A stretch of DNA of 44,066 nt from GCA-016699975 sp964420045 (GCA_964420045.1 CAYQPQ010000009.1:1-44066), one strand, 5' to 3'. Positions 22,694 to 31,177 are shown, numbered from the stretch's first letter. Numbers and translations are program-made. Notes: a model not told the origin generated them from the letters alone.

Positions 22694-24754
22694 ATGGCTT
22701 CAACTGACTCAAAAAATAAGAACGAATACGGCGCCGCCTCCATTCAAGTTCTTGAGGGGCTCGATCCGGTGCGGAAGCGTCCGGGTATGTATATTGGCGG
22801 CACGTCGCTCGAAGGATTGCACCACCTCATATGGGAAGTGGTGAATAACTCTATCGATGAGGCGATGGCGGGATTTGGCAATCACGTCATTGTGCGGCTC
22901 TTGCCGGGCGAGGTGATTGAGGTGTCCGACAATGGTCGCGGTATTCCGGTGGAAGTTCATCCTCAGACAAAGAAATCAACGCTCGAAACCGTACTGACAG
23001 TGCTCCATGCTGGAGGAAAATTCGGCGGCGGCGGGTACAAGATTTCCGGAGGACTTCACGGCGTCGGTGTTTCTGTTGTGAATGCGCTTTCTGAATGGAC
23101 GCGCGTGGAAGTGCATCGCGAGGGAAAGGTGTGGCTTCAGGAGTATGATCGAGGGAAGCCGCGAGGCGATGTCCGCCCAATCGGTCCGTCCAAACGCACG
23201 GGCACGACCATTTCCTTCAAGGCAGACAGTCAGATTTTTTCTGAGATTCGGTATAGCTGGAGCAAAATTCTGGATTACTTGCGCTATCAGGCGTATCTCA
23301 CTAAGGGGATTCGCATTAGTGTGTCTGATGAGCGCGAAGCGTCCGGTGTTCATGAGTCCTACAAAACGAAGCAATATTCTTTCGTGTTTGATTCCGGCAT
23401 CATATCATTCGTCAAATTCTTGAATCGCGGAAAAGAGATAAAGAATACGAATCCTGTTTCCATTGAAAAAACAATCGGAGATACGTATGTCGAAGTTTCG
23501 CTTCAGTATGTTGATACGTTTAAGGAGCACCTGTTCGCTTTTGCAAACAACATCCTCAATCCCGAAGGAGGGACGCATGTGACCGGCTTTCGGAGTGCGC
23601 TGACGCGTTCACTTAATGACTACGCCAAAAAGCGAGGTCTTCTCAAGGAGAAAGATGGGACACTGTCCTCGGAAGATGTTTTTGAGGGTCTTACCGCGGT
23701 TATTTCCGTGAAGCTTCCGGATCCGCAGTTTGAGGGACAGACAAAGGCAAAGCTCGGAAATGCCGAGGTACGCGGCGTGGTCTCGGGCATTGTCTCAGCG
23801 GGACTTGCGGAATTTTTGGAGACGCATCCCGATGATGGGAAAGCGATTCTTGAGAAGTGTCTTCTGACGGCTCGCGCGCGTATTGCCGCTCGCGCGGCGA
23901 AGGACGCGGTCTTGCGAAAAGGCGCGCTCGATGGCATGACGCTCCCCGGGAAACTCGCCGACTGCACCAGTCGCGATGCTTCGAAATCGGAGCTCTACAT
24001 CGTTGAGGGAGACTCCGCTGGTGGAAGCGCCAAGCAGGGCCGAGATCGGATGTTTCAGGCGATTCTTCCGCTTCGAGGGAAGCTCGTGAATGTCGAGAAG
24101 ACGAGTCTCGACAAAGTGGTGAAGTCGGATACGCTGAAGCCGATCATCATCGCGCTTGGCGCAGGTATTGGCGAAAGTCTGACCTTGGCAAAGCTTCGTT
24201 ATCACAAGATCATCATTATGGCGGATGCCGATGTGGATGGCTCTCACATTCGCACGTTGCTTCTCACGTTCTTCTATCGATACTTCGAGGATATGGTGAA
24301 GGAGGGATATGTTTATATTGCTCAGCCGCCGCTCTACCGCCTCCAGAAAGGCAAGCGAATCGAGTATGTTTTTACCGATGAAGAAAAAGATCGAATGCTT
24401 GCCCGGATGACCAAGGACCTCGCAGCAAAAGCGGCAAGTGCCGGAAAAGCAGCAGAAACGAAGTCGACGGATCCGAAAGTGGAAAATACCGAGAGCGGAT
24501 CGGGTTCGTCGACCGACGGATCGGAGACGATTCATGGTGTGAATATACAGCGCTACAAAGGTTTGGGAGAAATGAATCCCGAGCAGCTCTGGGAAACGAC
24601 GATGAATCCGGCGCATCGGCAAATGCTCCGCGTTTCTCTTGATGATGCCGAAGAGGCGGACAGAATCTTCGATATTCTGATGGGAAACGAAGTAGAACCT
24701 CGCCGCCGCTTTATCCAGACGCACGCCAAGAGCGTGAAGAATCTGGATGTATAA
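22694..24754 (+). CDS. gyrB: DNA gyrase subunit B
   Basis: ATPase and TOPRIM subunit of the type IIA topoisomerase that negatively supercoils DNA. 686 residues. GHKL ATPase motifs: VVNNSIDEAMAG (about 50-61), DNGRGIPV (about 78-85), HAGGKFGGGGYKISGGLHGVG split over residues 104-125. TOPRIM motifs: VEGDSAGGSAKQGRDR (about 436) and DADVDGSHIRTLLLTFF (about 510). The C-terminus is RRRFIQTHAKSVKNLDV, as in GyrB rather than ParE. A Ser/Gly/Lys-rich insert of about 40 residues (about 575-612) interrupts the TOPRIM/tail region and looks disordered. gyrA is not in the window. The start has a GCTATG context and no Shine-Dalgarno. Confidence 0.96.
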   Translation: MASTDSKNKNEYGAASIQVLEGLDPVRKRPGMYIGGTSLEGLHHLIWEVVNNSIDEAMAGFGNHVIVRLLPGEVIEVSDNGRGIPVEVHPQTKKSTLETVLTVLHAGGKFGGGGYKISGGLHGVGVSVVNALSEWTRVEVHREGKVWLQEYDRGKPRGDVRPIGPSKRTGTTISFKADSQIFSEIRYSWSKILDYLRYQAYLTKGIRISVSDEREASGVHESYKTKQYSFVFDSGIISFVKFLNRGKEIKNTNPVSIEKTIGDTYVEVSLQYVDTFKEHLFAFANNILNPEGGTHVTGFRSALTRSLNDYAKKRGLLKEKDGTLSSEDVFEGLTAVISVKLPDPQFEGQTKAKLGNAEVRGVVSGIVSAGLAEFLETHPDDGKAILEKCLLTARARIAARAAKDAVLRKGALDGMTLPGKLADCTSRDASKSELYIVEGDSAGGSAKQGRDRMFQAILPLRGKLVNVEKTSLDKVVKSDTLKPIIIALGAGIGESLTLAKLRYHKIIIMADADVDGSHIRTLLLTFFYRYFEDMVKEGYVYIAQPPLYRLQKGKRIEYVFTDEEKDRMLARMTKDLAAKAASAGKAAETKSTDPKVENTESGSGSSTDGSETIHGVNIQRYKGLGEMNPEQLWETTMNPAHRQMLRVSLDDAEEADRIFDILMGNEVEPRRRFIQTHAKSVKNLDV

Positions 24755-24819
24755 GGCCACTGGCGTTTCTTGACTTTTTCTCTGTGTCTGTGCTACGATT
24801 TTTCGAGCGAAGGAATGCT

Positions 24820-24848
24820 TTGCTCTGGCGGTTCTTTTCCCCTATACT
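24820..24848 (+). promoter_or_regulatory. Promoter of a probably leaderless gene
   Basis: TTGCTC (24820-24825), 17-base spacer, TATACT (24843-24848), then 6 bases to the ATG at 24855, so the mRNA would begin at the start codon. A second candidate lies upstream: TTGACT (24770-24775), 18 bases, TACGAT (24794-24799). Confidence 0.6.
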
Positions 24849-24854
24849 CAAGGT

Positions 24855-25175
24855 ATGAACGGTTCAATCGGAAACTTGAAGTCGCTGGCGAAATGTCCGG
24901 TGTGTAACAAAAAATACACACCCGCCATTGTGACGCCTCTTGCTGAAAACGAGTCCCGATCGACGGTGCATATTTCTTGTCCATCGTGCGGAGTGTCGAG
25001 CATTCTCTTTGTGTCGATGAATCAGTGGGGGGTTGCCAGTGTCGGTGTGCTCACGGATCTTGGAGGGGAAGAGTCCAAGAAGCACTTCGGTCAGGAGGTT
25101 GTCTCGACGGATCATGCGCTCGATGCTTATATCTTCTTGAAGGAACGAGCGGGACATCTGAGTGATATTCTGTAG
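24855..25175 (+). CDS. Small zinc-ribbon protein, unknown function
   Basis: 106 residues. Two Cys pairs, CPVCNKKY (about 14-17) and CPSCGVSS (about 42-45), make a plausible zinc ribbon. The remaining half contains a short beta segment (ILFVSMNQWGVASVGVLTDL) and an acidic, helical C-terminus (VVSTDHALDAYIFLKERAGHLSDIL as VVSTDHALDAYIF then LKERAGHLSDIL). No catalytic residues. Similar ribbon proteins often belong to nucleic-acid or protein complexes, but no function can be assigned. It is probably translated from a leaderless mRNA and lies between gyrB and rplY. Confidence 0.75.
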   Translation: MNGSIGNLKSLAKCPVCNKKYTPAIVTPLAENESRSTVHISCPSCGVSSILFVSMNQWGVASVGVLTDLGGEESKKHFGQEVVSTDHALDAYIFLKERAGHLSDIL

Positions 25176-25279
25176 ATGCCTCTCTTGTGAGCGTCTGCCT
25201 GGTGCGGAGTTTTCGATGTTTTCGTAGAAACTTTCTTTCTCTCGTTTTTCCGGGTACGGTCTTTTTTTGAAATTGTTTT

Positions 25280-25948
25280 ATGAGCGAATCAATACAACTT
25301 TCCGGTGAAGAGCGAGTAAAGACCGAATCGACACTCTCGAGTATTCGAAAGAACGGGCGAATTCCGGCGGTGCTCTACGGGCATGGAAATGCGTCTCGAA
25401 TGATAACGGTTCCGTCTCTTGAATTTTCCCGTGCCTATAAGAAAGCGGGAGAGAATACGCTTGTTGAACTCAGTCTTTCGCAGGGGAAGCCGGTCAATAC
25501 GCTTATCTATGATGTGCAGGTCGATCCTCTTTCCGGGAAATTTTTGCATGTTGACTTCTATCAGGTGCGTATGAACGAAAAGGTGGAAGCGACGGTGCCG
25601 CTTGTCTTTACTGGAGAGTCACTCGCTGTTCGTGGATCCGGAGGCGTTCTTGTGAAAGCGCTTGATGAGGTTGAGGTGTCATGTCTTCCAGGAAATATCC
25701 CGCATGAGTTCTCGGTTGATATTACGGCGCTTGCCACATTTGACGATCAGATTCATGTTTCGGACATTGTTGTTCCTGAGGGTGTTGAGCTCTTGAGTGA
25801 CCGGGAGACGGTCGTTGCTCTTGTTGAGCGTCCGAGAACCGATGAAGAGATGGCGTCGCTTGACACCAAGGTGGAGGCTGATGTGAATAAGGTGGAAGGA
25901 GTGGTAAAGAAAGAAGGTGTTCCGAGTCCTGAAAAGAAGTCGGAATAG
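25280..25948 (+). CDS. rplY: Ribosomal protein bL25 (CTC form)
   Basis: 222 residues, the long form: an N-terminal 5S-rRNA-binding L25 domain (about 1-95, with RKNGRIPAVLYGHG and DVQVDPLSGKFLHVDFYQV) followed by the CTC/TL5 beta domain (about 96-185, with VPLVFTGES and EVSCLPGNIPHEFSVDI). A Lys/Glu/Val-rich tail follows. It is followed by a clear terminator hairpin at 25975-26009. Confidence 0.95.
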   Translation: MSESIQLSGEERVKTESTLSSIRKNGRIPAVLYGHGNASRMITVPSLEFSRAYKKAGENTLVELSLSQGKPVNTLIYDVQVDPLSGKFLHVDFYQVRMNEKVEATVPLVFTGESLAVRGSGGVLVKALDEVEVSCLPGNIPHEFSVDITALATFDDQIHVSDIVVPEGVELLSDRETVVALVERPRTDEEMASLDTKVEADVNKVEGVVKKEGVPSPEKKSE

Positions 25949-25974
25949 TGATTCTGTCGATATTACTTGACGTT

Positions 25975-26009
25975 AAAAAGAATGTCTGCTTGACAGACTT
26001 CTTTTTTTC
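25975..26009 (+). terminator. rplY terminator
   Basis: GTCTG-CTTGA-CAGAC stem extended by AAGAA/TTCTT, with a run of seven T. The -35 box of the following ncRNA promoter (TTGACA, 25990-25995) lies in the loop and right arm of this hairpin. Confidence 0.8.
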
Positions 26010-26018
26010 TGCTACTTT
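25990..26018 (+). promoter_or_regulatory. Promoter of the structured RNA candidate
   Basis: TTGACA (25990-25995), 17-base spacer, TACTTT (26013-26018). Transcription would begin near 26025. No ORF with a usual start context follows before the hairpin terminator at 26207-26246. Confidence 0.6.
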
Positions 26019-26024
26019 CGAATG

Positions 26025-26246
26025 TCGGGGAAGGGTGTTTTCGTAGGGGAAAGAGTTTGCACCTTACCATCTTTTGCATATCGGCGTGTGAGGCTCCGCC
26101 CGCAGTACCATTCGAGGACTATCCCTCCTTAGGTCCTCGGAGGTTGCGTTTCCCGTGTCTTCGGACATATGGAGCGGCTGCGGACGGAACCCTGTGCGCC
26201 AATACAAAACAGCTATGCTTTCACGAAGAATGCACGGCTGTTTTTG
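26025..26246 (+). ncRNA. Structured stand-alone RNA candidate, about 220 nt, possibly 6S-like
   Basis: Positions 26083-26105 pair with 26178-26200 at 20 of 23 places (16 Watson-Crick, 4 G-U), and the helix continues outward (UAU/AUA, UUUU/AAAA). Inside are CCAT/ATGG (26108-26111 with 26169-26172), a perfect 7-bp hairpin CGAGGAC/GTCCTCG (26113-26119 with 26133-26139) and a 5-bp hairpin capped by a UUCG tetraloop (26155-26168). A final hairpin AAAACAGC/GCTGTTTTT (26207-26246) serves as terminator. The unit has its own promoter. A long rod with an asymmetric internal bubble holding a small hairpin is reminiscent of 6S RNA, but SRP, RNase P and tmRNA signatures are absent and no family is certain. 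ORFs crossing it are not convincing. Confidence 0.5.
26207..26246 (+). terminator. Terminator of the structured RNA candidate
   Basis: AAAACAGC and GCTGTTTTT pair; inner TATGC/GCACG extends it partly. The T-run ends immediately before the mobile element's TTA target duplication. Confidence 0.55.
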
Positions 26247-26249
26247 TTA

Positions 26250-26410
26250 GAGCTTGTCTTAAAAGTCCGTATTCTGCTGCAATTTCAAAATTTTGGCTGC
26301 AAAACATTCAGATTTCGTCGCGTTACCTTCCTGGTAGCACTCCTCAATCTTCATGTTTTTCGCTCAAAATTTTGAAATTTCGCGACGAAAGAGACTTTTA
26401 AAACAAGCTC
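26250..26410. mobile_element. MITE-like foldback element, 161 bp
   Basis: Termini GAGCTTGTCTTAAAAGTC (left) and its inverted copy (right) match at 17 of 18 positions, flanked by TTA on both sides (26247-26249, 26411-26413). The interior is also palindromic: AATTTCAAAATTTTG with its complement, and TCGTCGCG/CGCGACGA. No coding capacity. The ends share GAGnnTGTCTnAAAAG with the element at 27028-27200. Three-base TNA duplications and GAG termini are typical of parts of the IS5 family (ISL2/IS1031 groups), which may supply the transposase. The right-hand TTA is the complement of the pth stop codon. Confidence 0.75.
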
Positions 26411-26974
26411 TTACTGTTTGTCTGTATTCTCTATGAAGGTGCGAAGTTTTTCTGTGATGATGGGAAATGTTTGCTGCGCTTTCTCGAGCTCATCGACGGG
26501 GAATGATTCGAGGACAAATGCAGATGTGTCTTTCTCTTGATTCTTTTCTTCATTTTCTGCAACGCCTTTGATGCCGATGCGAAATCGGAAGAAGTCTTTG
26601 GTGCCGAGCGCACCGATGATGTCTTCGACACCATTGTGCCCGGCGGATCGAGAACCGAATGACTCGCGGACTTTTCCGAGAGGGATATCCAGGTCGTCGT
26701 GAATAACAATGATGTTTCTTGGTTCAATTTTGTAGAAGTGCGCGATTTTCTGTGCCGCATCTCCGGATCGGTTCATGAACGTTTTCGGGCGAGCGAGGAT
26801 AACTTTCTCGGTGCCAATTTTTTCCTCGGAGCATTCTGCTCGGAAGGACGAGTTCTCTCGAAAGGCGGGGAATTTCCATTGCGTGCGAATGTATTCGAGA
26901 CAGGAAAATCCGATATTGTGCCGAGTATTGGCGTACTCTTTTCCGGGATTTCCAAGTCCAATGAGGAGAAACAT
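26411..26974 (-). CDS. pth: Peptidyl-tRNA hydrolase
   Basis: Releases peptides from prematurely dropped peptidyl-tRNA. 187 residues. Family landmarks: IGLGNPGKEYANTRHNIGF with catalytic His20, ARPKTFMNRSGDA (substrate-binding Asn), VIHDDLDIPLGK (catalytic Asp) and GSRSAGHNGVEDI. An insert with ENEEKNQEKD lies near residue 145. The stop codon TAA is formed by the TTA target duplication of the adjacent MITE-like element, so insertion took place exactly at the end of the gene. It is followed upstream by a second such element. Minus strand, convergent with rplY and the RNA candidate. Confidence 0.95.
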   Translation of the reverse strand: MFLLIGLGNPGKEYANTRHNIGFSCLEYIRTQWKFPAFRENSSFRAECSEEKIGTEKVILARPKTFMNRSGDAAQKIAHFYKIEPRNIIVIHDDLDIPLGKVRESFGSRSAGHNGVEDIIGALGTKDFFRFRIGIKGVAENEEKNQEKDTSAFVLESFPVDELEKAQQTFPIITEKLRTFIENTDKQ

Positions 26975-27027
26975 AGGGTGGAGCTATGAAGAGGTTACCA
27001 TAGGAAGAGATAAAGAGGCATGTCTTA

Positions 27028-27200
27028 GAGGGTGTCTAAAAAGCTCTACAAAAATGCACAATGTAACCGCTTTTCCGAAAGAAATTCTTTTTTGCGGCTT
27101 TCCCGTCCGCATTGCTACACAAGGTGTTGCGGGCGGACATACGAAGTGTAAGACAAGCAAAAAAATTTCTTTCGGAAAAACAGCCTTTTTAGACACCCTC
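27028..27200. mobile_element. MITE-like foldback element, 173 bp
   Basis: Ends GAGGGTGTCTAAAAAG and its inverted copy, flanked by TTA (27025-27027, 27201-27203). The inverted arms continue inside: CCGAAAGAAATT...TTGC pairs with GCAAAAAAATTTCTTTCGG. The centre contains GTCCGC/GCGGAC. No ORF of its own. It lies between the starts of pth and the end of the LCP gene. The core (TTTTTTGCGGCTTTCC and GCGGAC) recurs at 41195-41281. Confidence 0.8.
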
Positions 27201-27211
27201 TTAGGGTGTGA

Positions 27212-28894
27212 CTATTTCTTCTCTGACGCGAGAGCTTCATCGAGCTGTTTTTGATATTCGGGATCTCTCTCGGCTTTCTGAATATCGTCAATCGTATCTT
27301 CTTCGAATGAAAGTCGTTTGGCAAGGTCGTTTCCAAGAAATATGAATATATCGCTGGCTGCATCTTCTTCGGGTAGCGTATATGTAGAGAGGGTGTTCGG
27401 ATCGAGTGTCTGAAGCGAAAGTTTCGTGGCTATTTCGTCTGTTGTGTAGAGCGCTTCCGTACTTTTCCGTCGGAGGATGCCGCTGGTATCGATCGTATTA
27501 TTCGCCGTCGTATCTGGGGGTACTGAAGATGCTGCCGGTACGACGCTCACATGTTTTATGTGAAGATTGTCACTGAGGAATCGCATGACTCGTGGACCGA
27601 GTGACGGCGCGTTTGACCGGTTGATAATCGAAATATGCGCGTCTTCCGCATTGATTGCCTCTTGGCGTGCTTTTGTCGCATCCAGGTCAAAGATGTTTCG
27701 TGCGAGTTCGCGTGTTTCGCTCCAATCTCCCGTTCGCGGCAAGAGGACAAACATGGCGACCGATCCGACGGGAACATGGGATACGCGAAGGAGACTGTCT
27801 TTCTTCCAGGCATCGACGACAGCTGTTGAAATATTGGTCGTGTCGAACTCGTCGGCAAGTCCGATGAGACTCTGCATATTCTCGAGAGAGAGATCAGTGC
27901 GAATATGTGTGCCGAGCGTATCAATGATATCTGAAATCGCTATGGGATTGAGGATTGTCTTGAGAGAAAACGCTTTCTTTTTGATGGCGGAGAGAATGGT
28001 CTGCTGGCGTTTGGCACGTCCGAAATCGCCTTCCGGGTCGCTGTGTCGCTCGCGCACATACTTGAGAGCGGTTGCGCCATCGAGGTCTTGCCAGCCCTTC
28101 TTTATGGCGAAGGTTTCATAGCTGTAGTTTGGTCCGGGGAAATGCGGATCGAAAAGATCTTGGTCCACATAAACACTGACGCCGCCAACCAGGTTTACGA
28201 TATTGATGAATCCGTCATAGTCGAGTGTGGCAAAAGCGTGTATGGGGAGTCCGGTGATGATTGAGACGGCTTGCTTGACAGTGTCAGCTTCGGTATCGTT
28301 GCCGCGATCCAGTTGATAGAGGGCGTTGAGTTTGGTGAAGGTTTGCGTTCCGGGTATTTGCACATAGAGATCTCGCGGGAGGGAAAGGAGCGCTATTTTT
28401 TTTCGGGAGAAATCAAAACTGACAATCATGATGGTGTCTGTGAGATTTTGCCCGGCGGTTTTCTCATTGGCTTTTCCGAGAAGAAGGATATTGGTGCGTC
28501 CGTCTCGCTCTCCGGGGAGGAGGGCTCTTTCGCGGTGGAGAATCGGTGTGAGGAGGGATGTCGCACCGTGCATGGTGTCTGAAATCAGCGCATTCTCTTG
28601 CGGGACGATGCTCATGGATCTGGTTGCGCTCCCGACCTTCCAAGAAATGTACCCCAGTGCGAAAAGGGTAACCAGTGCAACGATGGGGAATGTCCAGAGC
28701 AGAATGCGTAGAAACACTCCTCGGCGTCGAGGCGGGCGTCGTTCTTGCGCAGAGATGATGTGTGTCGGACCGGAAAAAAGACCCTCTTCTGGGGGGATGA
28801 ACGTGAAGCGTCTTGGAGAAGGACTGGCTGGTTTGATGGGGGTTGTTGACCCAAGCGCTCTTCGGGGGAGATTTTTTTTGCGGAGACTATCCAT
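27212..28894 (-). CDS. LytR-CpsA-Psr family cell-wall protein
   Basis: 560 residues from ATG 28894 (an in-frame TTG lies eleven codons upstream). A long basic cytoplasmic N-terminus, one transmembrane helix (about 62-84, LWTFPIVALVTLFALGYISW), then the LCP catalytic domain from GRTNILLLG (about 132): LSLPRDLYVQIPG (about 170), FINIVNLVGGVSVYV and ALKYVRERHSDPEGDFGRAKRQ, the polyprenyl-phosphate-binding Arg/Asp motifs. A C-terminal LytR_C-like domain (AHISIINRSNAPSLG) follows, then a charged tail. LCP enzymes move glycopolymers from undecaprenyl phosphate to peptidoglycan or protein, so this enzyme probably decorates the cell wall. It shares an intergenic region with lepB, which runs the other way. 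Confidence 0.92.
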   Translation of the reverse strand: MDSLRKKNLPRRALGSTTPIKPASPSPRRFTFIPPEEGLFSGPTHIISAQERRPPRRRGVFLRILLWTFPIVALVTLFALGYISWKVGSATRSMSIVPQENALISDTMHGATSLLTPILHRERALLPGERDGRTNILLLGKANEKTAGQNLTDTIMIVSFDFSRKKIALLSLPRDLYVQIPGTQTFTKLNALYQLDRGNDTEADTVKQAVSIITGLPIHAFATLDYDGFINIVNLVGGVSVYVDQDLFDPHFPGPNYSYETFAIKKGWQDLDGATALKYVRERHSDPEGDFGRAKRQQTILSAIKKKAFSLKTILNPIAISDIIDTLGTHIRTDLSLENMQSLIGLADEFDTTNISTAVVDAWKKDSLLRVSHVPVGSVAMFVLLPRTGDWSETRELARNIFDLDATKARQEAINAEDAHISIINRSNAPSLGPRVMRFLSDNLHIKHVSVVPAASSVPPDTTANNTIDTSGILRRKSTEALYTTDEIATKLSLQTLDPNTLSTYTLPEEDAASDIFIFLGNDLAKRLSFEEDTIDDIQKAERDPEYQKQLDEALASEKK

Positions 28895-29088
28895 GGGGAT
28901 ATACGGGTACGAGCGTTGTCTTGCCAAGCGTTGAACGCGCGTGATATTCTATGAAAGTTAGCTTGCGTATGCGAAAACTCTCGACTTTTTTCTGGTAATG
29001 ATAAAAGAGCGCTTTACTTTACAAATCTTTCGAGGCGCAACGAGAGATACTCATCGACTGGTACCCAAGAATACTGCGGAATCATACT

Positions 29089-29745
29089 ATGAACGAGCGT
29101 CACGAACCATCTCGCCAAAAGAATGCTGACATGCATCAAGAAACATTTGACGATGAAGAAGTGTATGGCGTCGGACGATTTCTGTGGGAAATTGTCAAAA
29201 TTGTCATCTTGGCGCTTATTATCATTATACCTGTCCGCGTCTTCTTCTTCCAGCCGTTTTTTGTACAGGGAGCAAGCATGGAACCGAATTTTCATGATGG
29301 GGAATATTTGGTTGTCGGAGAGTTTGGCTACAAGGAGACGACGGTTGGATTTGGTGGCACAAACCTCTTTACGGTGATGCCGTTCAAGGAGCTGCATCGC
29401 GGCGATCCGGTCGTCTTTCGTCCGCCGGGCATTGCGGGACAGTTCTTTATCAAGCGCGTTGTCGGCCTTCCGGGTGAAACAATAGAAATCAATGATTCGC
29501 ATATTATCGTAAAGAACGTGCAAGCTCCCGGAGGATTTGTTCTGAATGAACGAACGTATCTTGCTCCGTCCGTGGAGACGACGGGGGATCGGGTTGTCAC
29601 GCTTGGTGCGGACGAATATTTTCTCCTGGGTGATAATCGAACCGCCAGCAAGGACTCCCGCGCATTTGGTCCCGTTTCGAAAGATCGCATAACCGGCAAA
29701 GTGATGTTGCGTGCGTGGCCATTTGATCGTCTCACCTTTTTCTAA
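29089..29745 (+). CDS. lepB: Signal peptidase I
   Basis: Removes signal peptides at the outer face of the membrane. 218 residues. One N-terminal transmembrane helix (IVILALIIIIPVRVFFFQPF), then the S26 motifs: VQGASMEPNFHDGEYL with nucleophile Ser63, FFIKRVVGLPGE with general base Lys122, and GDNRTASKDSRAFGPV. All needed residues are present. The start (CATACTATG) has no Shine-Dalgarno. hisS follows 14 bases later, so they are probably cotranscribed. A divergent paralogue is at 36400. Confidence 0.95.
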   Translation: MNERHEPSRQKNADMHQETFDDEEVYGVGRFLWEIVKIVILALIIIIPVRVFFFQPFFVQGASMEPNFHDGEYLVVGEFGYKETTVGFGGTNLFTVMPFKELHRGDPVVFRPPGIAGQFFIKRVVGLPGETIEINDSHIIVKNVQAPGGFVLNERTYLAPSVETTGDRVVTLGADEYFLLGDNRTASKDSRAFGPVSKDRITGKVMLRAWPFDRLTFF

Positions 29746-29759
29746 CCTCTCCCATTCCT

Positions 29760-31157
29760 ATGTCATCTACCGGAGCTCTCTCGAAGGAACCTTCGAAAAA
29801 AAAATCGCTTGAAAAGAAATCAATTGCGGCAAAGGAGCAGAAAGAGCCGTTGTTGTTGCAGACGCTTCGCGGTATGCGGGATATTCTTCCGGACGAACAG
29901 CCATATTGGGAACGAATTCGCCGGCTTTTGTCGAGTGCTTGCCAGGAATTCGGATTTCATCGTATCGATACGCCGGTTGCGGAATATGCCAATCTCTTCA
30001 TTCGTTCCGTTGGCACGGGGACGGATATCGTCGACAAGGAAATCTACCTTTTCGAAACGCGCGGCGGCGACAAGGCAGCGCTTCGACCGGAATTCACAGC
30101 GAGTATCGCTCGCGCCTATATCGAACATGGCATGCAGTCCTTACCGAAACCGGTGAAGCTGTTTTCAACCGGACCGCTTTTTCGTTACGATCGACCGCAG
30201 GAAGGTCGCTATCGCGAGCATTGGCAAGCGAACTTCGATATTTTCGGTGAATCGGATCCTATTTTGGATGCACAGGTCTTTCAGATTGCTGCCCGAATTC
30301 TGACACAATTGGGACTCAAGAATATTGAGTTTCAGGTGAACAGTATCGGGACGCCGGAGGGACGAAAGGAATACCGGAAAATTCTGGTGCGGTATCTCGA
30401 ATCGCAACGACACAAGCTCTGTCAAAATTGCAAGGATCGTCTCTTGGCGAATCCGCTTCGTGTTCTTGACTGCAAAGAAGACAAGTGTGTGCAAGTGACG
30501 GCGAATGCTCCGCAGTCGGCAGACTATCTTGATGCTGATTCGCGCGAACATTTCAAACTTCTCTTGGAATATCTGGATGAACTTTCGCTGCCGTATGTTG
30601 TGAATCCGAGACTGGTTCGCGGACTTGATTACTATACGAAGACGGTGTTTGAAATCTATTCGACGAGTACAGATCGGGGAGGGAAGAAAGCATCGCTTGG
30701 TGGTGGCGGTCGCTATGACGGACTCATCAAATCTCTCGGCGGGGAACAGACGCCGGCAATCGGGTTTGCGCTTGGCATGGATCGCTTGGTGCTCGAAATG
30801 ATTCGACTGGGCGGCAAACCTTATCGAGAATCGCGACCCAAAGTGTTTTTGGCGCAGCTTGGCGATTGTGCGAAGAAAAAAAGCCTACGTGTTTTTTCGG
30901 ATCTTCAGAAAAACGATATCTTGGTCGCGGAAAGTTTTGGACGAGGGAATCTCAAGGCACAGCTTCGTGCGGCGAACCGTGTTGCTGCCGAAATTACCGT
31001 TATCATCGGACAGAAGGAGGCGCTTGATGGCACGGCTATCGTCAAGGATATGGTGAGCGGGACGCAGGAAATGGTGCGACAAGACAAGCTTGTCGTGGCG
31101 ATCAAGAAAATTCTGAAGAGTAATGTGCAGACGAGTCATAATGGAAACGGGAAATAA
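29760..31157 (+). CDS. hisS: Histidyl-tRNA synthetase
   Basis: Class II synthetase charging tRNA-His. 465 residues, with about 35 extra Lys/Glu-rich residues before the core start TLRGMRDILPDE. Motif 1 region FRIDTP-like (GFHRIDTPVAEY); motif 2 FRYDRPQEGRYREHWQANFD; HisA RGLDYYTKTVFEIYS; HisB/motif 3 LGGGGRYDGLI and GFALGMDRL. A C-terminal anticodon-binding domain follows (about 370-455). Complete and without anomalies. Confidence 0.96.
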   Translation: MSSTGALSKEPSKKKSLEKKSIAAKEQKEPLLLQTLRGMRDILPDEQPYWERIRRLLSSACQEFGFHRIDTPVAEYANLFIRSVGTGTDIVDKEIYLFETRGGDKAALRPEFTASIARAYIEHGMQSLPKPVKLFSTGPLFRYDRPQEGRYREHWQANFDIFGESDPILDAQVFQIAARILTQLGLKNIEFQVNSIGTPEGRKEYRKILVRYLESQRHKLCQNCKDRLLANPLRVLDCKEDKCVQVTANAPQSADYLDADSREHFKLLLEYLDELSLPYVVNPRLVRGLDYYTKTVFEIYSTSTDRGGKKASLGGGGRYDGLIKSLGGEQTPAIGFALGMDRLVLEMIRLGGKPYRESRPKVFLAQLGDCAKKKSLRVFSDLQKNDILVAESFGRGNLKAQLRAANRVAAEITVIIGQKEALDGTAIVKDMVSGTQEMVRQDKLVVAIKKILKSNVQTSHNGNGK

Positions 31158-31177
31158 TTTTCGGTACACTATGATCT

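Noticed and set aside
23795..24760. Minus-strand ORF of 321 codons opposite gyrB
   Set aside because: Shadow of the conserved gyrB reading frame; no start context, no domain.
26057..26401. ORF of 114 codons across the RNA candidate and the first MITE
   Set aside because: It spans two unrelated elements, has a long base-paired structure beneath it, and lacks the usual start context.
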